Source: Bacillota bacterium (lineage in GTDB: Bacteria > Bacillota > Clostridia > Oscillospirales > Oscillospiraceae). Taken from it: a stretch of DNA of 64,000 nucleotides. Location of the stretch: positions 434,001 through 498,000 of the forward strand of contig JAEWKA010000002.1 of the NCBI GenBank assembly GCA_023386265.1, given 5' to 3'. Shown here piece by piece: positions 24,281-33,691 of this stretch. Each line of letters opens with the position of its first letter. The stretch's first letter is position 1. The position numbers were made by a program, and so were the translations under genes. The notes beneath the pieces were generated by a model that was given only the letters and a program-made list of their open reading frames with translations, made no database searches and was not told the origin of the DNA.

Positions 24281-25834
24281 ATGCCTTCTACCGGATGGAT
24301 TATCGGTATCATCATTGCATTGATACTGGTTTTTGTACTAGCTTTTTTGCTCGGAGTACTTTATCGCAAACGTGTTTCTGAACGCGAGATACAGAGCGCT
24401 GAGGAAGAAGCCAAAAGAATTATAAACGAGTCTATCAAGACCGCAGAGAACAAGCGGAGAGAGGCTCTTTTAGAGGCAAAGGAAGAAATACACAAGAGCC
24501 GCGCGGAGTATGAACGCGAGGTAAAAGAACGCAGGGCTGAACTACAAAAACAGGAGCGCAGGCTCCAGCAAAAAGAAGAAGCTCTGGACAAGAAAACAGA
24601 CCAAATCGAAAGCAAAACGGAACAGCTGAACAGAAAAATCGCGCAGGCCGAGGAGCAGCAGGAAGAAATTGCACTGCTCAAGCGCAGCCAGCTCGAAGTG
24701 TTGGAAAAAATTTCCGGATTTACAGTTGAAGAGGCAAAACAGCACATCATCGAGGACCTCAAAACAGAGGTCACACACGAAATGGCCCTCAAAATCAAGG
24801 AGGCCGAATCAAAGTATAAAGAAGAAGCCGACGCTCGCGCAAGAGAGATCATTACGCTTGCAATCCAGCGTTGTGCTGCGGATCATGCTTCCGAGGTCAC
24901 AGTTTCTGTCGTACCTCTCCCCAACGACGAAATGAAAGGCCGTATCATAGGCCGCGAAGGCCGCAATATCCGCGCTATCGAGACTCTTACTGGAGTCGAT
25001 CTTATTATCGACGATACTCCCGAGGCGATTACGCTCTCGAGCTTTGACCCCGTCAGACGTGAAGTTGCTCGTCTTTCGCTTGAAAAGCTCATTCAGGACG
25101 GCCGTATCCATCCCGCGAGAATCGAGGAAATGGTCGCCAAAGCCCAGAAGGAAGTTAATGCTACCATCAAAGCCGAAGGCGAAAGAGCCGTATTTGAGAC
25201 AAACGTACACGGTTTGCACCCCGACATAATTAAGATTCTGGGCCGCATGAAATACCGCACCAGCTACGGTCAGAACGTTTTGAGCCACTCAATCGAAGTT
25301 TCGCACATAGCGGGACTCATTGCTTCCGAGCTCGGCGTAAATGTTACCGTTGCAAAAAGAGCGGGACTTCTCCACGACATAGGCAAGGCAATCGACCATG
25401 AGGTTGAGGGAAGCCATGTCACAATCGGCGTTGACCTTGCACGCAAGTACAAGGAGAGCGAGGAAGTTATCCATGCTATTGAGGCTCACCACGGTGATGT
25501 TGAGCCCCATACCGTCATCGCCTGTATCGTTCAGGCGGCGGACACGATTTCTGCAGCGCGCCCCGGCGCACGCCGCGAGAATATCGAAAACTATGTCAAG
25601 CGTCTTGAAAAGCTCGAGGAAGTTTCCAAGAGCTTCAGCGGAGTCGAAAGCTGCTACGCTATCCAGGCGGGACGCGAGATACGCATCATGGTCAAGCCCG
25701 AGGAGGTTTCGGAGGATGAAATGATCCTTCTGGCACGCGAGATCGCAAAGAAGATTGAAGGCGAGCTGACATATCCGGGACAGATCAAGGTTCACGTACT
25801 CCGTGAGACAAAAGCTGTGGAGTACGCGAAATAG
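24281..25834 (+). CDS. rny: Ribonuclease Y
   Basis: Membrane-anchored endoribonuclease that starts mRNA decay in Firmicutes. The 517 residues show one N-terminal membrane helix (about 6-26), a long coiled coil rich in Glu, Lys and Gln (about 30-195), a KH domain with GRIIGREGRNIRAIE, and an HD domain with LLHDIGKAIDHE near residue 365. Length and order match the family. It stands alone between terminators, apart from ymdB, its usual neighbour. Confidence 0.97.
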   Translation: MPSTGWIIGIIIALILVFVLAFLLGVLYRKRVSEREIQSAEEEAKRIINESIKTAENKRREALLEAKEEIHKSRAEYEREVKERRAELQKQERRLQQKEEALDKKTDQIESKTEQLNRKIAQAEEQQEEIALLKRSQLEVLEKISGFTVEEAKQHIIEDLKTEVTHEMALKIKEAESKYKEEADARAREIITLAIQRCAADHASEVTVSVVPLPNDEMKGRIIGREGRNIRAIETLTGVDLIIDDTPEAITLSSFDPVRREVARLSLEKLIQDGRIHPARIEEMVAKAQKEVNATIKAEGERAVFETNVHGLHPDIIKILGRMKYRTSYGQNVLSHSIEVSHIAGLIASELGVNVTVAKRAGLLHDIGKAIDHEVEGSHVTIGVDLARKYKESEEVIHAIEAHHGDVEPHTVIACIVQAADTISAARPGARRENIENYVKRLEKLEEVSKSFSGVESCYAIQAGREIRIMVKPEEVSEDEMILLAREIAKKIEGELTYPGQIKVHVLRETKAVEYAK

Positions 25835-26158
25835 CCGGGTATTTATTTAAACAAAATGTATAGAAAAAGCGCGTTCATAAGGCCTCCGGCTTTTATAAAC
25901 GTGCTTTTTTCGTCGCTTTAACAAATTAGCAAGCACAGAAATTTACAATTGCCCCAAATCGATTTATAATAGGTCATTTCCACGGTCATTTGGGCAATAA
26001 GCTATTGCAATCGACCGAATTATTGTATATACTGCTTTGAGTAATTGTAAATATTTCTTTAACTATTTCTGCCGCGACCCCAAGAATAATAGGAGAAAAA
26101 GGCGCTGATAGGTCTGTGTTAAAGAAGTAATATACGAACTAATAAGGAGTACTAAGCA
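25835..26158 (+). promoter_or_regulatory. Terminator of rny and promoter of the peptide importer
   Basis: A hairpin ending in a T run (25864-25912) terminates rny. An interrupted inverted repeat, ATTGCCCCAAAT (25948-25959) and ATTTGGGCAAT (25988-25998), lies directly upstream of a promoter TTGCAA (26005-26010), 17 bases, TATACT (26028-26033). The repeat is placed like an activator or repressor site. No gene is seen in this 324-base stretch. Confidence 0.55.
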
Positions 26159-27724
26159 ATGAGACACTTAAGAAAAATTCTCGCGCTTTCTTTGGCAATC
26201 CTCATGCTGTCTGCTGCACTGAGCGCATGCTCCGGCGGCAAGACCAATGAGGCGTCAGCGCAGCCTACCGCAGAAACTACGCAGCCCCAAGTCTCCGCTG
26301 AACCCGTTATGGGCGGAGAGCTCACAGTCGGAATCGCACAGGATCTGGATGACACGCTTGACCCACAAAAAATGGTCTCTGCAGGAACCAGAGAGGTGCT
26401 TTTTAATGTTTATGAGGGTCTTGTAAAGCCAGATACCATAGGAAATCTCGTCCCCGCAGTCGCGAGCGATTATAAAATAAGCGACACAGGCGACACCTTT
26501 ACTTTTACACTTCGCGACGGCGTTAAATTCCATAACGGCAATGCCGTTACCGTGAAAGACGTTGTCTATTCTATAAAACGCGCCGCCGGTCTTGATACCG
26601 GAACACCCCTTATAGACGGTTTCGACGCTGTTAAGTCAGTTGAGACATCGGACGAGAAAACCGTCGTCGTAACGCTCAAGGAGCCGAATATAGAGTTTCT
26701 GGCGCTTCTGACAGCGGCAATCATCCCCGATGGGAACGACCCGACTAAAGAGACGATAGGTACAGGCCCATTTAAGTTCATTTCACGCACACCGCAGGAG
26801 AGCATTGTCCTCGAAAAGTTCAGTGACTACTGGGGTACTTCCTCAAACGTCGATAAGGTCACCTACAAGATAATTGATAATGCTGAAACTCTCGTTATGT
26901 CGCTAAAGAGCGGCGCGGTCGATCTGGTCGCACACCTCACGAGCGCGCAGGTCAAGGAGCTCGGCGAGGGCTTTACGGTCATGGAAGGCACTATGAATCT
27001 TGTGCAGGCCGTTTACCTCAATAACACCAAGGAGCCCTTTAACAATATCAAGGTCCGTCAGGCTCTGAGCTACGCCATTGACCGTCAGGCGATTATGGAC
27101 TATCTGGCCGACGGCAGAGGAGCCTTGGTCGGCAGCAGCATGTACCCCGCGTTTCAGAAGTATTTCAAGCCTGATCTTGTAGACTACTATACGTACGATA
27201 CCGAAAAGGCAAAACAGCTTCTTGCCGATGCTGGTTATCCCGACGGCTTTGAAATGACGATAACCGTTCCCTCCAACTATCAGCCCCACGTCGATACGGC
27301 GCAGGTTATTGCCGAGCAGCTCAAGGCAGTCGGCGTAACCGTGAACATCGACCTGGTCGATTGGGGAACATGGCTCAGTAAGGTATACCAAGGCCGCGAT
27401 TACCAGAGTACTGTCATCGGCGTAGACGCCTCCATGATGACGGCGCGCGCTATGCTTGAGCGTTTCTCATCTGATTCCGGCTCAAACTTTACGAATTTCT
27501 CAGACCCCGAATATGACGAGGTGTTCAAGGAAGCAATCACCAGCACGGACGACCAAAAGCAAGTCGAGCTCTATGGCAAGCTTCAGACCATACTCACGGA
27601 GGACGCCGCAAATCTTTATATCCAGGATATGTGCGATCTAGTTGCGATGGGTAACGGCTTACAGGGCTATGAGTTCTACCCCATATATGTCATGGACTTG
27701 TCGAAGGTTTACTTCACAAAATAA
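26159..27724 (+). CDS. dppA: ABC transporter substrate-binding lipoprotein, peptide/opine/nickel family (SBP family 5)
   Basis: Extracytoplasmic binding lipoprotein of 521 residues with a lipobox LSAC (Cys24) and the family 5 signature around DTLDPQKMVSAGTREVLFNVYEGLV and the later VRQALSYAIDRQAI. The fold suits di- or oligopeptides, nickel or opine-like ligands. Sequence alone does not settle the ligand. It heads an operon with two permeases and two ATPases. A hairpin after it (27766-27800) without a strong T run may lower expression of the downstream genes relative to this abundant protein. Confidence 0.9.
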   Translation: MRHLRKILALSLAILMLSAALSACSGGKTNEASAQPTAETTQPQVSAEPVMGGELTVGIAQDLDDTLDPQKMVSAGTREVLFNVYEGLVKPDTIGNLVPAVASDYKISDTGDTFTFTLRDGVKFHNGNAVTVKDVVYSIKRAAGLDTGTPLIDGFDAVKSVETSDEKTVVVTLKEPNIEFLALLTAAIIPDGNDPTKETIGTGPFKFISRTPQESIVLEKFSDYWGTSSNVDKVTYKIIDNAETLVMSLKSGAVDLVAHLTSAQVKELGEGFTVMEGTMNLVQAVYLNNTKEPFNNIKVRQALSYAIDRQAIMDYLADGRGALVGSSMYPAFQKYFKPDLVDYYTYDTEKAKQLLADAGYPDGFEMTITVPSNYQPHVDTAQVIAEQLKAVGVTVNIDLVDWGTWLSKVYQGRDYQSTVIGVDASMMTARAMLERFSSDSGSNFTNFSDPEYDEVFKEAITSTDDQKQVELYGKLQTILTEDAANLYIQDMCDLVAMGNGLQGYEFYPIYVMDLSKVYFTK

Positions 27725-27765
27725 AACAGCTCAGAGAAAAGACAAACTCTGAATTTGATTAAACA

Positions 27766-27800
27766 GGGCGGTCTTTATTCAAGGATAAAAGGCCGCCCTG
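27766..27800 (+). terminator. Intra-operon hairpin after the binding-protein gene
   Basis: Arms CAGGGCGGTCTTT and AAAAGGCCGCCCTG form a stable hairpin that lacks a T tract. It probably protects the upstream mRNA or attenuates rather than fully terminating. Confidence 0.5.
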
Positions 27801-27888
27801 CATTAAAGCGCACTTTTTGATACGAATTGGAATTACTTTGACCGAAAGCTCGCGGTTTACGCGTATTTGGCCGAAGGGAGGGGAATAA

Positions 27889-28830
27889 ATGAAATACATA
27901 TTAAAGAAAATAGGTATTTTTCTCTTCACCCTTCTTGGAATCTCGGTGCTTGTATTTCTGGCATTTCAAATAATTCCCGGCGACCCGACAACGAGGATGC
28001 TGGGCACACAGGCAACGCCTGAAAAGGTAGCTTTGCTCCGCGAACAGCTCGGGCTGAACGAGTCTGCGGTGCTGCGCTATTTCAAATGGCTTGCAGGCTT
28101 CGTAAAGGGCGACTACGGCACATCATACAGCTACAATATTCCCGTGAGCGAGCTGCTGTCCGGAAAAATCGCGATTACAGCGGCGCTGTCCGGGATAAGC
28201 TTTATCATGGTGCTCGTAATCTCTCTGCCACTGGGCGTTCTGCTTGCGCGTTTTGCCCATAGCATACCGGACAGGATTATATCGGTCTTAAACCAAATTA
28301 TAATGTCGATACCGGCCTTTTTCATCGGCATCATCTTCACCTACGTGTTCGGGCTTATCTTCAAGCTGTTCACGCCGGGCGATTTCATTTCGCATTCCGA
28401 GGATTCATCGAGATTCTGGAGCTACCTTGTTTTTCCGGCTCTCGCCATAGCTCTGCCAAAGAGCGCAATGGTCATAAAGCTCCTGCGGAGCAGCATGGTC
28501 AAGGAAATGAGCGAGGACTATGTCCGCACTGCTTACAGTAGAGGTAACAGCCGCTGGCAGGTTCTTTCAAGACATGTCATGCGCAACGCGATAATTCCGG
28601 TCATTACATTTCTCGCCGTTACACTGGTGGACATTATCGCGGGAAGTATTATAATAGAACAGGTGTTCGCAATACCTGGCATGGGAAGACTGCTCCTCGC
28701 TTCAATAATCGGACGCGATCTCCCTGTTGTTCAGACTATCATTATGATAATTTCAATCGCAGTTATTACCGTCAACTATATTGCCGACATATCCTATAAA
28801 TATATAGACCCAAGAATAAGATTCCGCTGA
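27889..28830 (+). CDS. dppB: ABC transporter permease (DppB type)
   Basis: Membrane subunit of 313 residues with about six helices. The N-terminal helix is followed by IIPGDPTTRMLG, typical of DppB/OppB proteins, and the coupling-helix EAA region lies at about residues 200-240 (EDYVRTAYSRGNSRWQVL). It pairs with the DppC-type permease after a 110-base gap that contains a hairpin. The ribosome site GGGAGGGG is strong. Confidence 0.92.
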   Translation: MKYILKKIGIFLFTLLGISVLVFLAFQIIPGDPTTRMLGTQATPEKVALLREQLGLNESAVLRYFKWLAGFVKGDYGTSYSYNIPVSELLSGKIAITAALSGISFIMVLVISLPLGVLLARFAHSIPDRIISVLNQIIMSIPAFFIGIIFTYVFGLIFKLFTPGDFISHSEDSSRFWSYLVFPALAIALPKSAMVIKLLRSSMVKEMSEDYVRTAYSRGNSRWQVLSRHVMRNAIIPVITFLAVTLVDIIAGSIIIEQVFAIPGMGRLLLASIIGRDLPVVQTIIMIISIAVITVNYIADISYKYIDPRIRFR

Positions 28831-28940
28831 TTATTTTTACCATCTTTCAAAAATTAATAATATAATAATACTCTACCTAAATAAAGATAAACGTTGAGCG
28901 TTCCGTAAGATACTGCCCACGGAACGATCCGGAGGAACCC

Positions 28941-29783
28941 GTGAGAAAATCACCGAACTACAACTTAATAGCCGGCTGCACTCTCACTGCTGTGACGGTT
29001 TCGGTTATCGTTATGGGCTTTTTTTGGACGCCGTTTGACCCCGATACGATGTCACCGATTGAAAAAAGTATCGGTCCCAGTCTTTCGCACCTTCTGGGCA
29101 CAGACAATTTCGGGCGAGACATTCTGAGTCGGGTTATTGAGGGAGCGGGAACAACGCTGTCAATAGCATTTTTTGCAGTTTTAATCGGAGCGACATTCGG
29201 AACCCTAATCGGCGGACTTACAGGCTATTTTGGCGGCGTTGCGGATGAAATAGTGATGAGGATTAACGACGCGGTCACAGCTTTTCCGAGCATACTGCTG
29301 GCACTCGTCGTGGTAAGTATCACCGGCTCGGGCAAAGAAATCATCATTATCGTTCTGGGCATACTCTTCATACCGAGTTTTGCGCGTGTCGTTCGCGGTG
29401 AATTTGCAAAACAGCGGCACATGGACTATGTCAGAAACGCAAAGCTAATGGGCGTACGGCATACGAGGATCATGTTTGTGCATATTCTTCCGAACATAGG
29501 GCCCGTACTTCTTAGCTCAATCGCAATCGGCTTTAATAACGCGGTGCTTGCAGAGGCGAGCATGAGTTTTTTGGGCGTCGGCATAAAGCCAACCGAAAGC
29601 GCGAGTCTCGGACGTATGCTCCTCGACTCACAGTCATTTTTGTTCTCGGCGCCCTGGCAGGCACTTTCTGCCGGTTGTGCCATATCGATACTTATCCTTG
29701 GCTTTGCGCTGATATCGGAAGGTCTGGGTTACCGGAGAGTATGGCGGACGGCCGCGAAACGGAGGCGAAAAGTAGATGCTTGA
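28941..29783 (+). CDS. dppC: ABC transporter permease (DppC type)
   Basis: Second permease, 280 residues, with the DppC landmarks HLLGTDNFGRDILSRVIEGA after the first helix and an EAA loop at about 160-190 (MDYVRNAKLMGVRHTRIM). Start is GTG at 28941 behind CCGGAGGA. A perfect 8-bp inverted repeat (CGTTCCGT, 28899-28906; ACGGAACG, 28919-28926) lies just before the ribosome site. The 3' end overlaps the first ATPase gene. Confidence 0.92.
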   Translation: MRKSPNYNLIAGCTLTAVTVSVIVMGFFWTPFDPDTMSPIEKSIGPSLSHLLGTDNFGRDILSRVIEGAGTTLSIAFFAVLIGATFGTLIGGLTGYFGGVADEIVMRINDAVTAFPSILLALVVVSITGSGKEIIIIVLGILFIPSFARVVRGEFAKQRHMDYVRNAKLMGVRHTRIMFVHILPNIGPVLLSSIAIGFNNAVLAEASMSFLGVGIKPTESASLGRMLLDSQSFLFSAPWQALSAGCAISILILGFALISEGLGYRRVWRTAAKRRRKVDA

Positions 29784-30564
29784 TATAAAGAATCTTACCG
29801 TGACATTCAACGACGGACGTGCCGGTATGGCCGTTAGAGGTATCGACCTGCATATGGAGGCAGGTGACACGCTCGGACTTGTCGGCGAATCCGGCTCCGG
29901 AAAGACGGTCACCGCGCACACGATTGCGGGACTCATTGAGCGCGAGCTTGCAACCATTGAGGGTGAAGTGTCTTTTGAAGGTCACGACCTTCTTAACTGC
30001 TCCGTTGAGGAAATGCGCCTTTTGCAGGGCAAGGATATAGGCATGATTTTTCAGGAGCCTATGACAAGTCTTGACCCGCTTATGAAAATCGGACGCCAGA
30101 TTGAAGAAACTCTTAGGCTCCACTGCAAGTTCACCGCCGAGGAAAGGCGCAATATGGTTTTCGAGGTTATGAAGCTCGTAGGTCTTCCAAACCCCGATCT
30201 CACCTATAAAAAATACCCCCATCAGCTTTCTGGCGGACAAAGACAGAGAGCTATGATTGCAGCAGCTTTCATTACGCATCCGAAGCTGCTAATACTCGAC
30301 GAACCGACAACCGCGCTGGATGTAACCGTTCAGGCGCAAATTATAGAGCTGTTAAAGCGCCTGAATGAAAAGTGCGGCGTTAGCCTACTTTTCATATCGC
30401 ACGATTTGCGTGTAATTAGGCGCGTATGCAAAAAAGTCGCCGTTATGTATAACGGCGAGATTGTGGAGCAGGGCGAAACGGAGCAGGTCTTCAGCGATCC
30501 GCAGCACGAATATACCAAGGAACTGGTTTCAGCTGTGTCGATGAGGAGAAGAGTCAATGTCTGA
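29776..30564 (+). CDS. dppD: Peptide-type ABC transporter ATPase (DppD type)
   Basis: Cytosolic ATPase of 262 residues with Walker A GESGSGKT, signature LSGGQRQRAMIAAAF, Walker B LLILDEPTTALD and the switch His in ISHDLRV. It lacks the C-terminal cysteine-rich extension that some DppD proteins use for a 4Fe-4S cluster, so it is a shorter form. It overlaps dppC by eight bases and dppF by eight bases. Confidence 0.92.
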   Translation: MLDIKNLTVTFNDGRAGMAVRGIDLHMEAGDTLGLVGESGSGKTVTAHTIAGLIERELATIEGEVSFEGHDLLNCSVEEMRLLQGKDIGMIFQEPMTSLDPLMKIGRQIEETLRLHCKFTAEERRNMVFEVMKLVGLPNPDLTYKKYPHQLSGGQRQRAMIAAAFITHPKLLILDEPTTALDVTVQAQIIELLKRLNEKCGVSLLFISHDLRVIRRVCKKVAVMYNGEIVEQGETEQVFSDPQHEYTKELVSAVSMRRRVNV

Positions 30565-31291
30565 GCCTGTACTGGAGGTTAAAAACCTTAACGCCTTCTA
30601 TGTCAATCACGGGTTTCTAGATAGAAAAACGGTCAAGCAGATACTTTTCGATGTGAGCTTCAGCGTCGGCGAAGGAGAGATTCTCGGTCTTGTCGGTGAG
30701 TCCGGCTGCGGAAAATCAACTCTTTCAAAGACCATTCTGGGACTCCACACCGATTATGACGGCGAAATAATCCACTATACGGAAAGACCGCAGATGGTTT
30801 TTCAGGACCCAAAGGGTTCTTTGAACCCCTCGAAGACTATCGAGTGGATAGTTGAGGAGCCACTTCGGGCATATGGAAAGTACGGCAAGGATGAGCGTCG
30901 TGAACGCGTCATGGATATGCTCAAAAAGGTCGGTCTCGGTCCCGAATATGCGGACAGGAAGCCGCGCGAGCTCTCCGGCGGACAGCGTCAGCGCGTCGGT
31001 ATCGCTGTCGCACTCATACAAAGGCCACGGTTTATCATTGCGGACGAGCCTGTTTCGGCGCTAGACGTAACAATTCAGGCGCAGATACTGGAGCTTCTCT
31101 TGCAGCTCCGTCACGAATTCGAACTCAGCTATCTTTTCATATCGCACGATCTGAACGTAATACGGCAGATGAGCGACAGGGTACTGGTTATGGACGAAGG
31201 TCGTATCGTTGAGCAGGGAACTCCGGAGGAGGTCTTCAATACACCGAAGACGGACTACGCAAAAAAACTCATCGCGGCTTCGCTAATATGA
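30557..31291 (+). CDS. dppF: Peptide-type ABC transporter ATPase (DppF type)
   Basis: Second ATPase of the heteromeric importer, 244 residues, with Walker A GESGCGKST, the QMVFQDPKGSLNP block, signature LSGGQRQRVGIAVAL and Walker B FIIADEPVSALD. It is somewhat shorter than E. coli DppF because it ends soon after the core. Its stop is followed by a strong terminator shared with the convergent nadE gene. Confidence 0.92.
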   Translation: MSEPVLEVKNLNAFYVNHGFLDRKTVKQILFDVSFSVGEGEILGLVGESGCGKSTLSKTILGLHTDYDGEIIHYTERPQMVFQDPKGSLNPSKTIEWIVEEPLRAYGKYGKDERRERVMDMLKKVGLGPEYADRKPRELSGGQRQRVGIAVALIQRPRFIIADEPVSALDVTIQAQILELLLQLRHEFELSYLFISHDLNVIRQMSDRVLVMDEGRIVEQGTPEEVFNTPKTDYAKKLIAASLI

Positions 31292-31294
31292 AAT

Positions 31295-31330
31295 AAAAAG
31301 CGCTTTCGTAAAAATCGAAAGCGCTTTTTT
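31295..31330. terminator. Bidirectional terminator between the importer operon and nadE
   Basis: Arms AAAAAGCGCTTTCG and CGAAAGCGCTTTTTT around a short loop, with A and T runs on both sides, between two convergent genes. Confidence 0.92.
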
Positions 31331-31343
31331 GATTGTATTATGG

Positions 31344-33251
31344 TCAGAGACTTTCAAGCTGCTTCAGCCACAGGTCGCATCTGGCATCCGAGGGCATTCG
31401 AAGGTCGCCGCGTGGACTGAGCGAGAGTGTGCCGACTTTCGGGCCGTCCGTCAGACAGCTGCGCTTAAACTGTTGAGCAAAAAAGCGGCGGATAAAAGTG
31501 CGTAGCCACTTCAAAATTGTTTCATGGTCATAGACTCCGTCAAAGGCAAGCTCCGCGAGACGGAGAACTTTTTCCGGCTCGCAGCCTCGGCGTATCATGT
31601 GATAGAGGAAAAAGTCGTGCAGCTCATAGGGACCCACGAGTTCTTCTGTCTTTTGACTTATGTCGCCATCCTCGGCGGGCAGAAGCTCGGGCGAGACGGG
31701 CGTTGCAAGAATGTCGCGCAGAACGTCAGAGAGCGCTGTCGTTTCCGCAACGTCCGCGCAGTAGGCGACAAGATAGCGCACGAGCGTTTTCGGGATACCG
31801 CAGTTCACGCCGTACATCGACATATGGTCGCCGTTGTAGGTCGCCCAGCCGAGCGCAAGCTCGGACATATCGCCGGTACCGACGACAAGACCGCCCGTCG
31901 CGTTCGCGATGTCCATGAGCACCTGAGTACGCTCACGAGCCTGTGAGTTTTCAAAGACGACGTTGAGCTCGCTTTCATCGTGCCCTATATCTTCAAAGTG
32001 CTGTCTTACGGCTTTTGTGATGTCAATCGCCCTTCGGGTCACACACATCTCATCGGTGAGAACCTCGGAATTGCCCTTAGTACGCTCGGTCGTGCCGAAG
32101 CAGGGCATGTTCACAGCGATTATGCTCTCGCGTGGGAGCCCCAACAAATCGACAGCTTTTGCGGCGATTAACATCGCAAGCGTCGAATCGAGTCCGCCCG
32201 ATATGCCGATGACGAGGCTTTTTGCACCTGTATGCTCGATACGCTTCTTTAGCCCCAACGCGGCAAGACAGAAAATTTCCTCGCATCGCGCCATGCGCTC
32301 ATCAGTATTGCGCGGTACGAAGGGAGTGGGCGAGAAACACCGTGTAAGCTTTGTTGCTTCGTACTTCAGTGAAAACCCGATTTTAACAAGTCGTGAATCA
32401 TTTATGGGACGGAAGCTGCCTATCCTCATGCGTTCGAAGCACAGATATTCAATATCGAGCTCGGACACGATAAGCCCGGTTCCGAAGCGGCGCTCGGCAA
32501 GTAGATAGCCGTTTTCGGCGATGAGATTATGCCCTGCGAACACAAGGTCGGTGGTACTCTCGCCCTCGCCTGCATCCGCGTATATATAGCCGCAGATGAG
32601 GCTTCCCGATTGCCTTGTGACAAGTCCGCGGCGGTATACATCTTTGGATGCGACCTCGTTGCTTGCTGAAAGGTTCAATATTACCGTAGCTCCAGCCTGC
32701 CCGAGATATGAGGAGGGAGGAATAGGCGTCCAGAGATCCTCACAGATTTCAACTCCTACGCAGAGCCCGGGAACGTCTTCGCATGGGAACAAAACGTCAG
32801 AACCGAAATAGGTGTTGTGCCCCGCGAAAGAAAGGGGGTGTCCGTCCCTTTCACCTTCGAAGAACCAGCGCTTCTCGTAAAACTCGCCGTAATTTGGCAG
32901 AAACATCTTAGGAACGAGCGCAAGAAGTTCTCCGCGACAGCAGACGGCGGCACAGTTATAGAGCTTTCCTGAGAAAAGCACCGGCAGACCGACAGTAAAA
33001 AGCAGATCGATTTTCGAAGTGGAGGAGAGAATGAGCAAAAGACTCTCCTCTGCGGCTTTTGTGAGCGTGCGCTGCATGAAAAGGTCGCCGCAGGTGTAGC
33101 CGGTGACACACATTTCGGGCAATGCAAGAATCTTGACGCCCTGCATATCCGCTTCTCTTATGATGTTCAAAATTGAAGTTCTGTTGTAATCGCAGTCCGC
33201 CACGCGGATTTCCGGCGTTCCGGCCGCGACCTTTATAAATCCGTCTTTCAT
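31344..33251 (-). CDS. nadE: Glutamine-dependent NAD(+) synthase
   Basis: Last step of NAD synthesis: nicotinate adenine dinucleotide is amidated with ammonia released from glutamine. The 635 residues hold an N-terminal nitrilase-type glutaminase domain (PEMCVTGYTCGD, and the catalytic Cys in VGVEICEDLWTP) and a C-terminal ATP-PPase domain with SGGLDSTLA near residue 355 and the late block CLTDGPKVGTLSLSPRG. I start at ATG 33251, which has AGGAGA upstream. The longer frame has no ribosome site. It follows a small membrane-anchored protein gene. Confidence 0.95.
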   Translation of the reverse strand: MKDGFIKVAAGTPEIRVADCDYNRTSILNIIREADMQGVKILALPEMCVTGYTCGDLFMQRTLTKAAEESLLLILSSTSKIDLLFTVGLPVLFSGKLYNCAAVCCRGELLALVPKMFLPNYGEFYEKRWFFEGERDGHPLSFAGHNTYFGSDVLFPCEDVPGLCVGVEICEDLWTPIPPSSYLGQAGATVILNLSASNEVASKDVYRRGLVTRQSGSLICGYIYADAGEGESTTDLVFAGHNLIAENGYLLAERRFGTGLIVSELDIEYLCFERMRIGSFRPINDSRLVKIGFSLKYEATKLTRCFSPTPFVPRNTDERMARCEEIFCLAALGLKKRIEHTGAKSLVIGISGGLDSTLAMLIAAKAVDLLGLPRESIIAVNMPCFGTTERTKGNSEVLTDEMCVTRRAIDITKAVRQHFEDIGHDESELNVVFENSQARERTQVLMDIANATGGLVVGTGDMSELALGWATYNGDHMSMYGVNCGIPKTLVRYLVAYCADVAETTALSDVLRDILATPVSPELLPAEDGDISQKTEELVGPYELHDFFLYHMIRRGCEPEKVLRLAELAFDGVYDHETILKWLRTFIRRFFAQQFKRSCLTDGPKVGTLSLSPRGDLRMPSDARCDLWLKQLESL

Positions 33252-33275
33252 AGATGTTCTCCTATGCACGGCATT

Positions 33276-33629
33276 TTAGTTCGATTTTAAGATGAATTCG
33301 AAGAGACTTTCGTCGTAGTACCTCAGAATTGCTGAACGGCACTTTGCGAAAGTCACCGAATCAATCGTAATGACAAGCCTGCCGTCCGAAATAACGCAGC
33401 TCTCGACTCCGGTAAGCTTGGGGAAGGCATTTGCCTCAAGCTCTGTTTTAAGCTCGCCGAGGGTAGCGTCGCTCTGCGCGTAATAAGTTGAGTCATGAGG
33501 GGCTTCATACCCTGCTAGCGGGTTTGAGCCCGACGAAAAGCAGATGTATAGAAACAGCCCAAAGAGGAGCAGAAACATTGCAGCGCCGATTGTGCGTATT
33601 TTTTTGACAAAATCCTGACCTGTTGACAT
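33276..33629 (-). CDS. Single-helix membrane-anchored protein, unknown function
   Basis: A 117-residue protein starting at ATG 33629 behind GGAGGC. It has one N-terminal membrane helix (about 14-32, AAMFLLLFGLFLYICF) and a small extracytoplasmic domain of about 80 residues. I know no family for it. It is 24 bases upstream of nadE on the same strand and may be co-transcribed with it. Confidence 0.6.
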   Translation of the reverse strand: MSTGQDFVKKIRTIGAAMFLLLFGLFLYICFSSGSNPLAGYEAPHDSTYYAQSDATLGELKTELEANAFPKLTGVESCVISDGRLVITIDSVTFAKCRSAILRYYDESLFEFILKSN

Positions 33630-33691
33630 TTTAGCCTCCGACTTAATCAATCATAAACGGAGATTTGCGCAGCTATAGCTGCGCAAATCCT

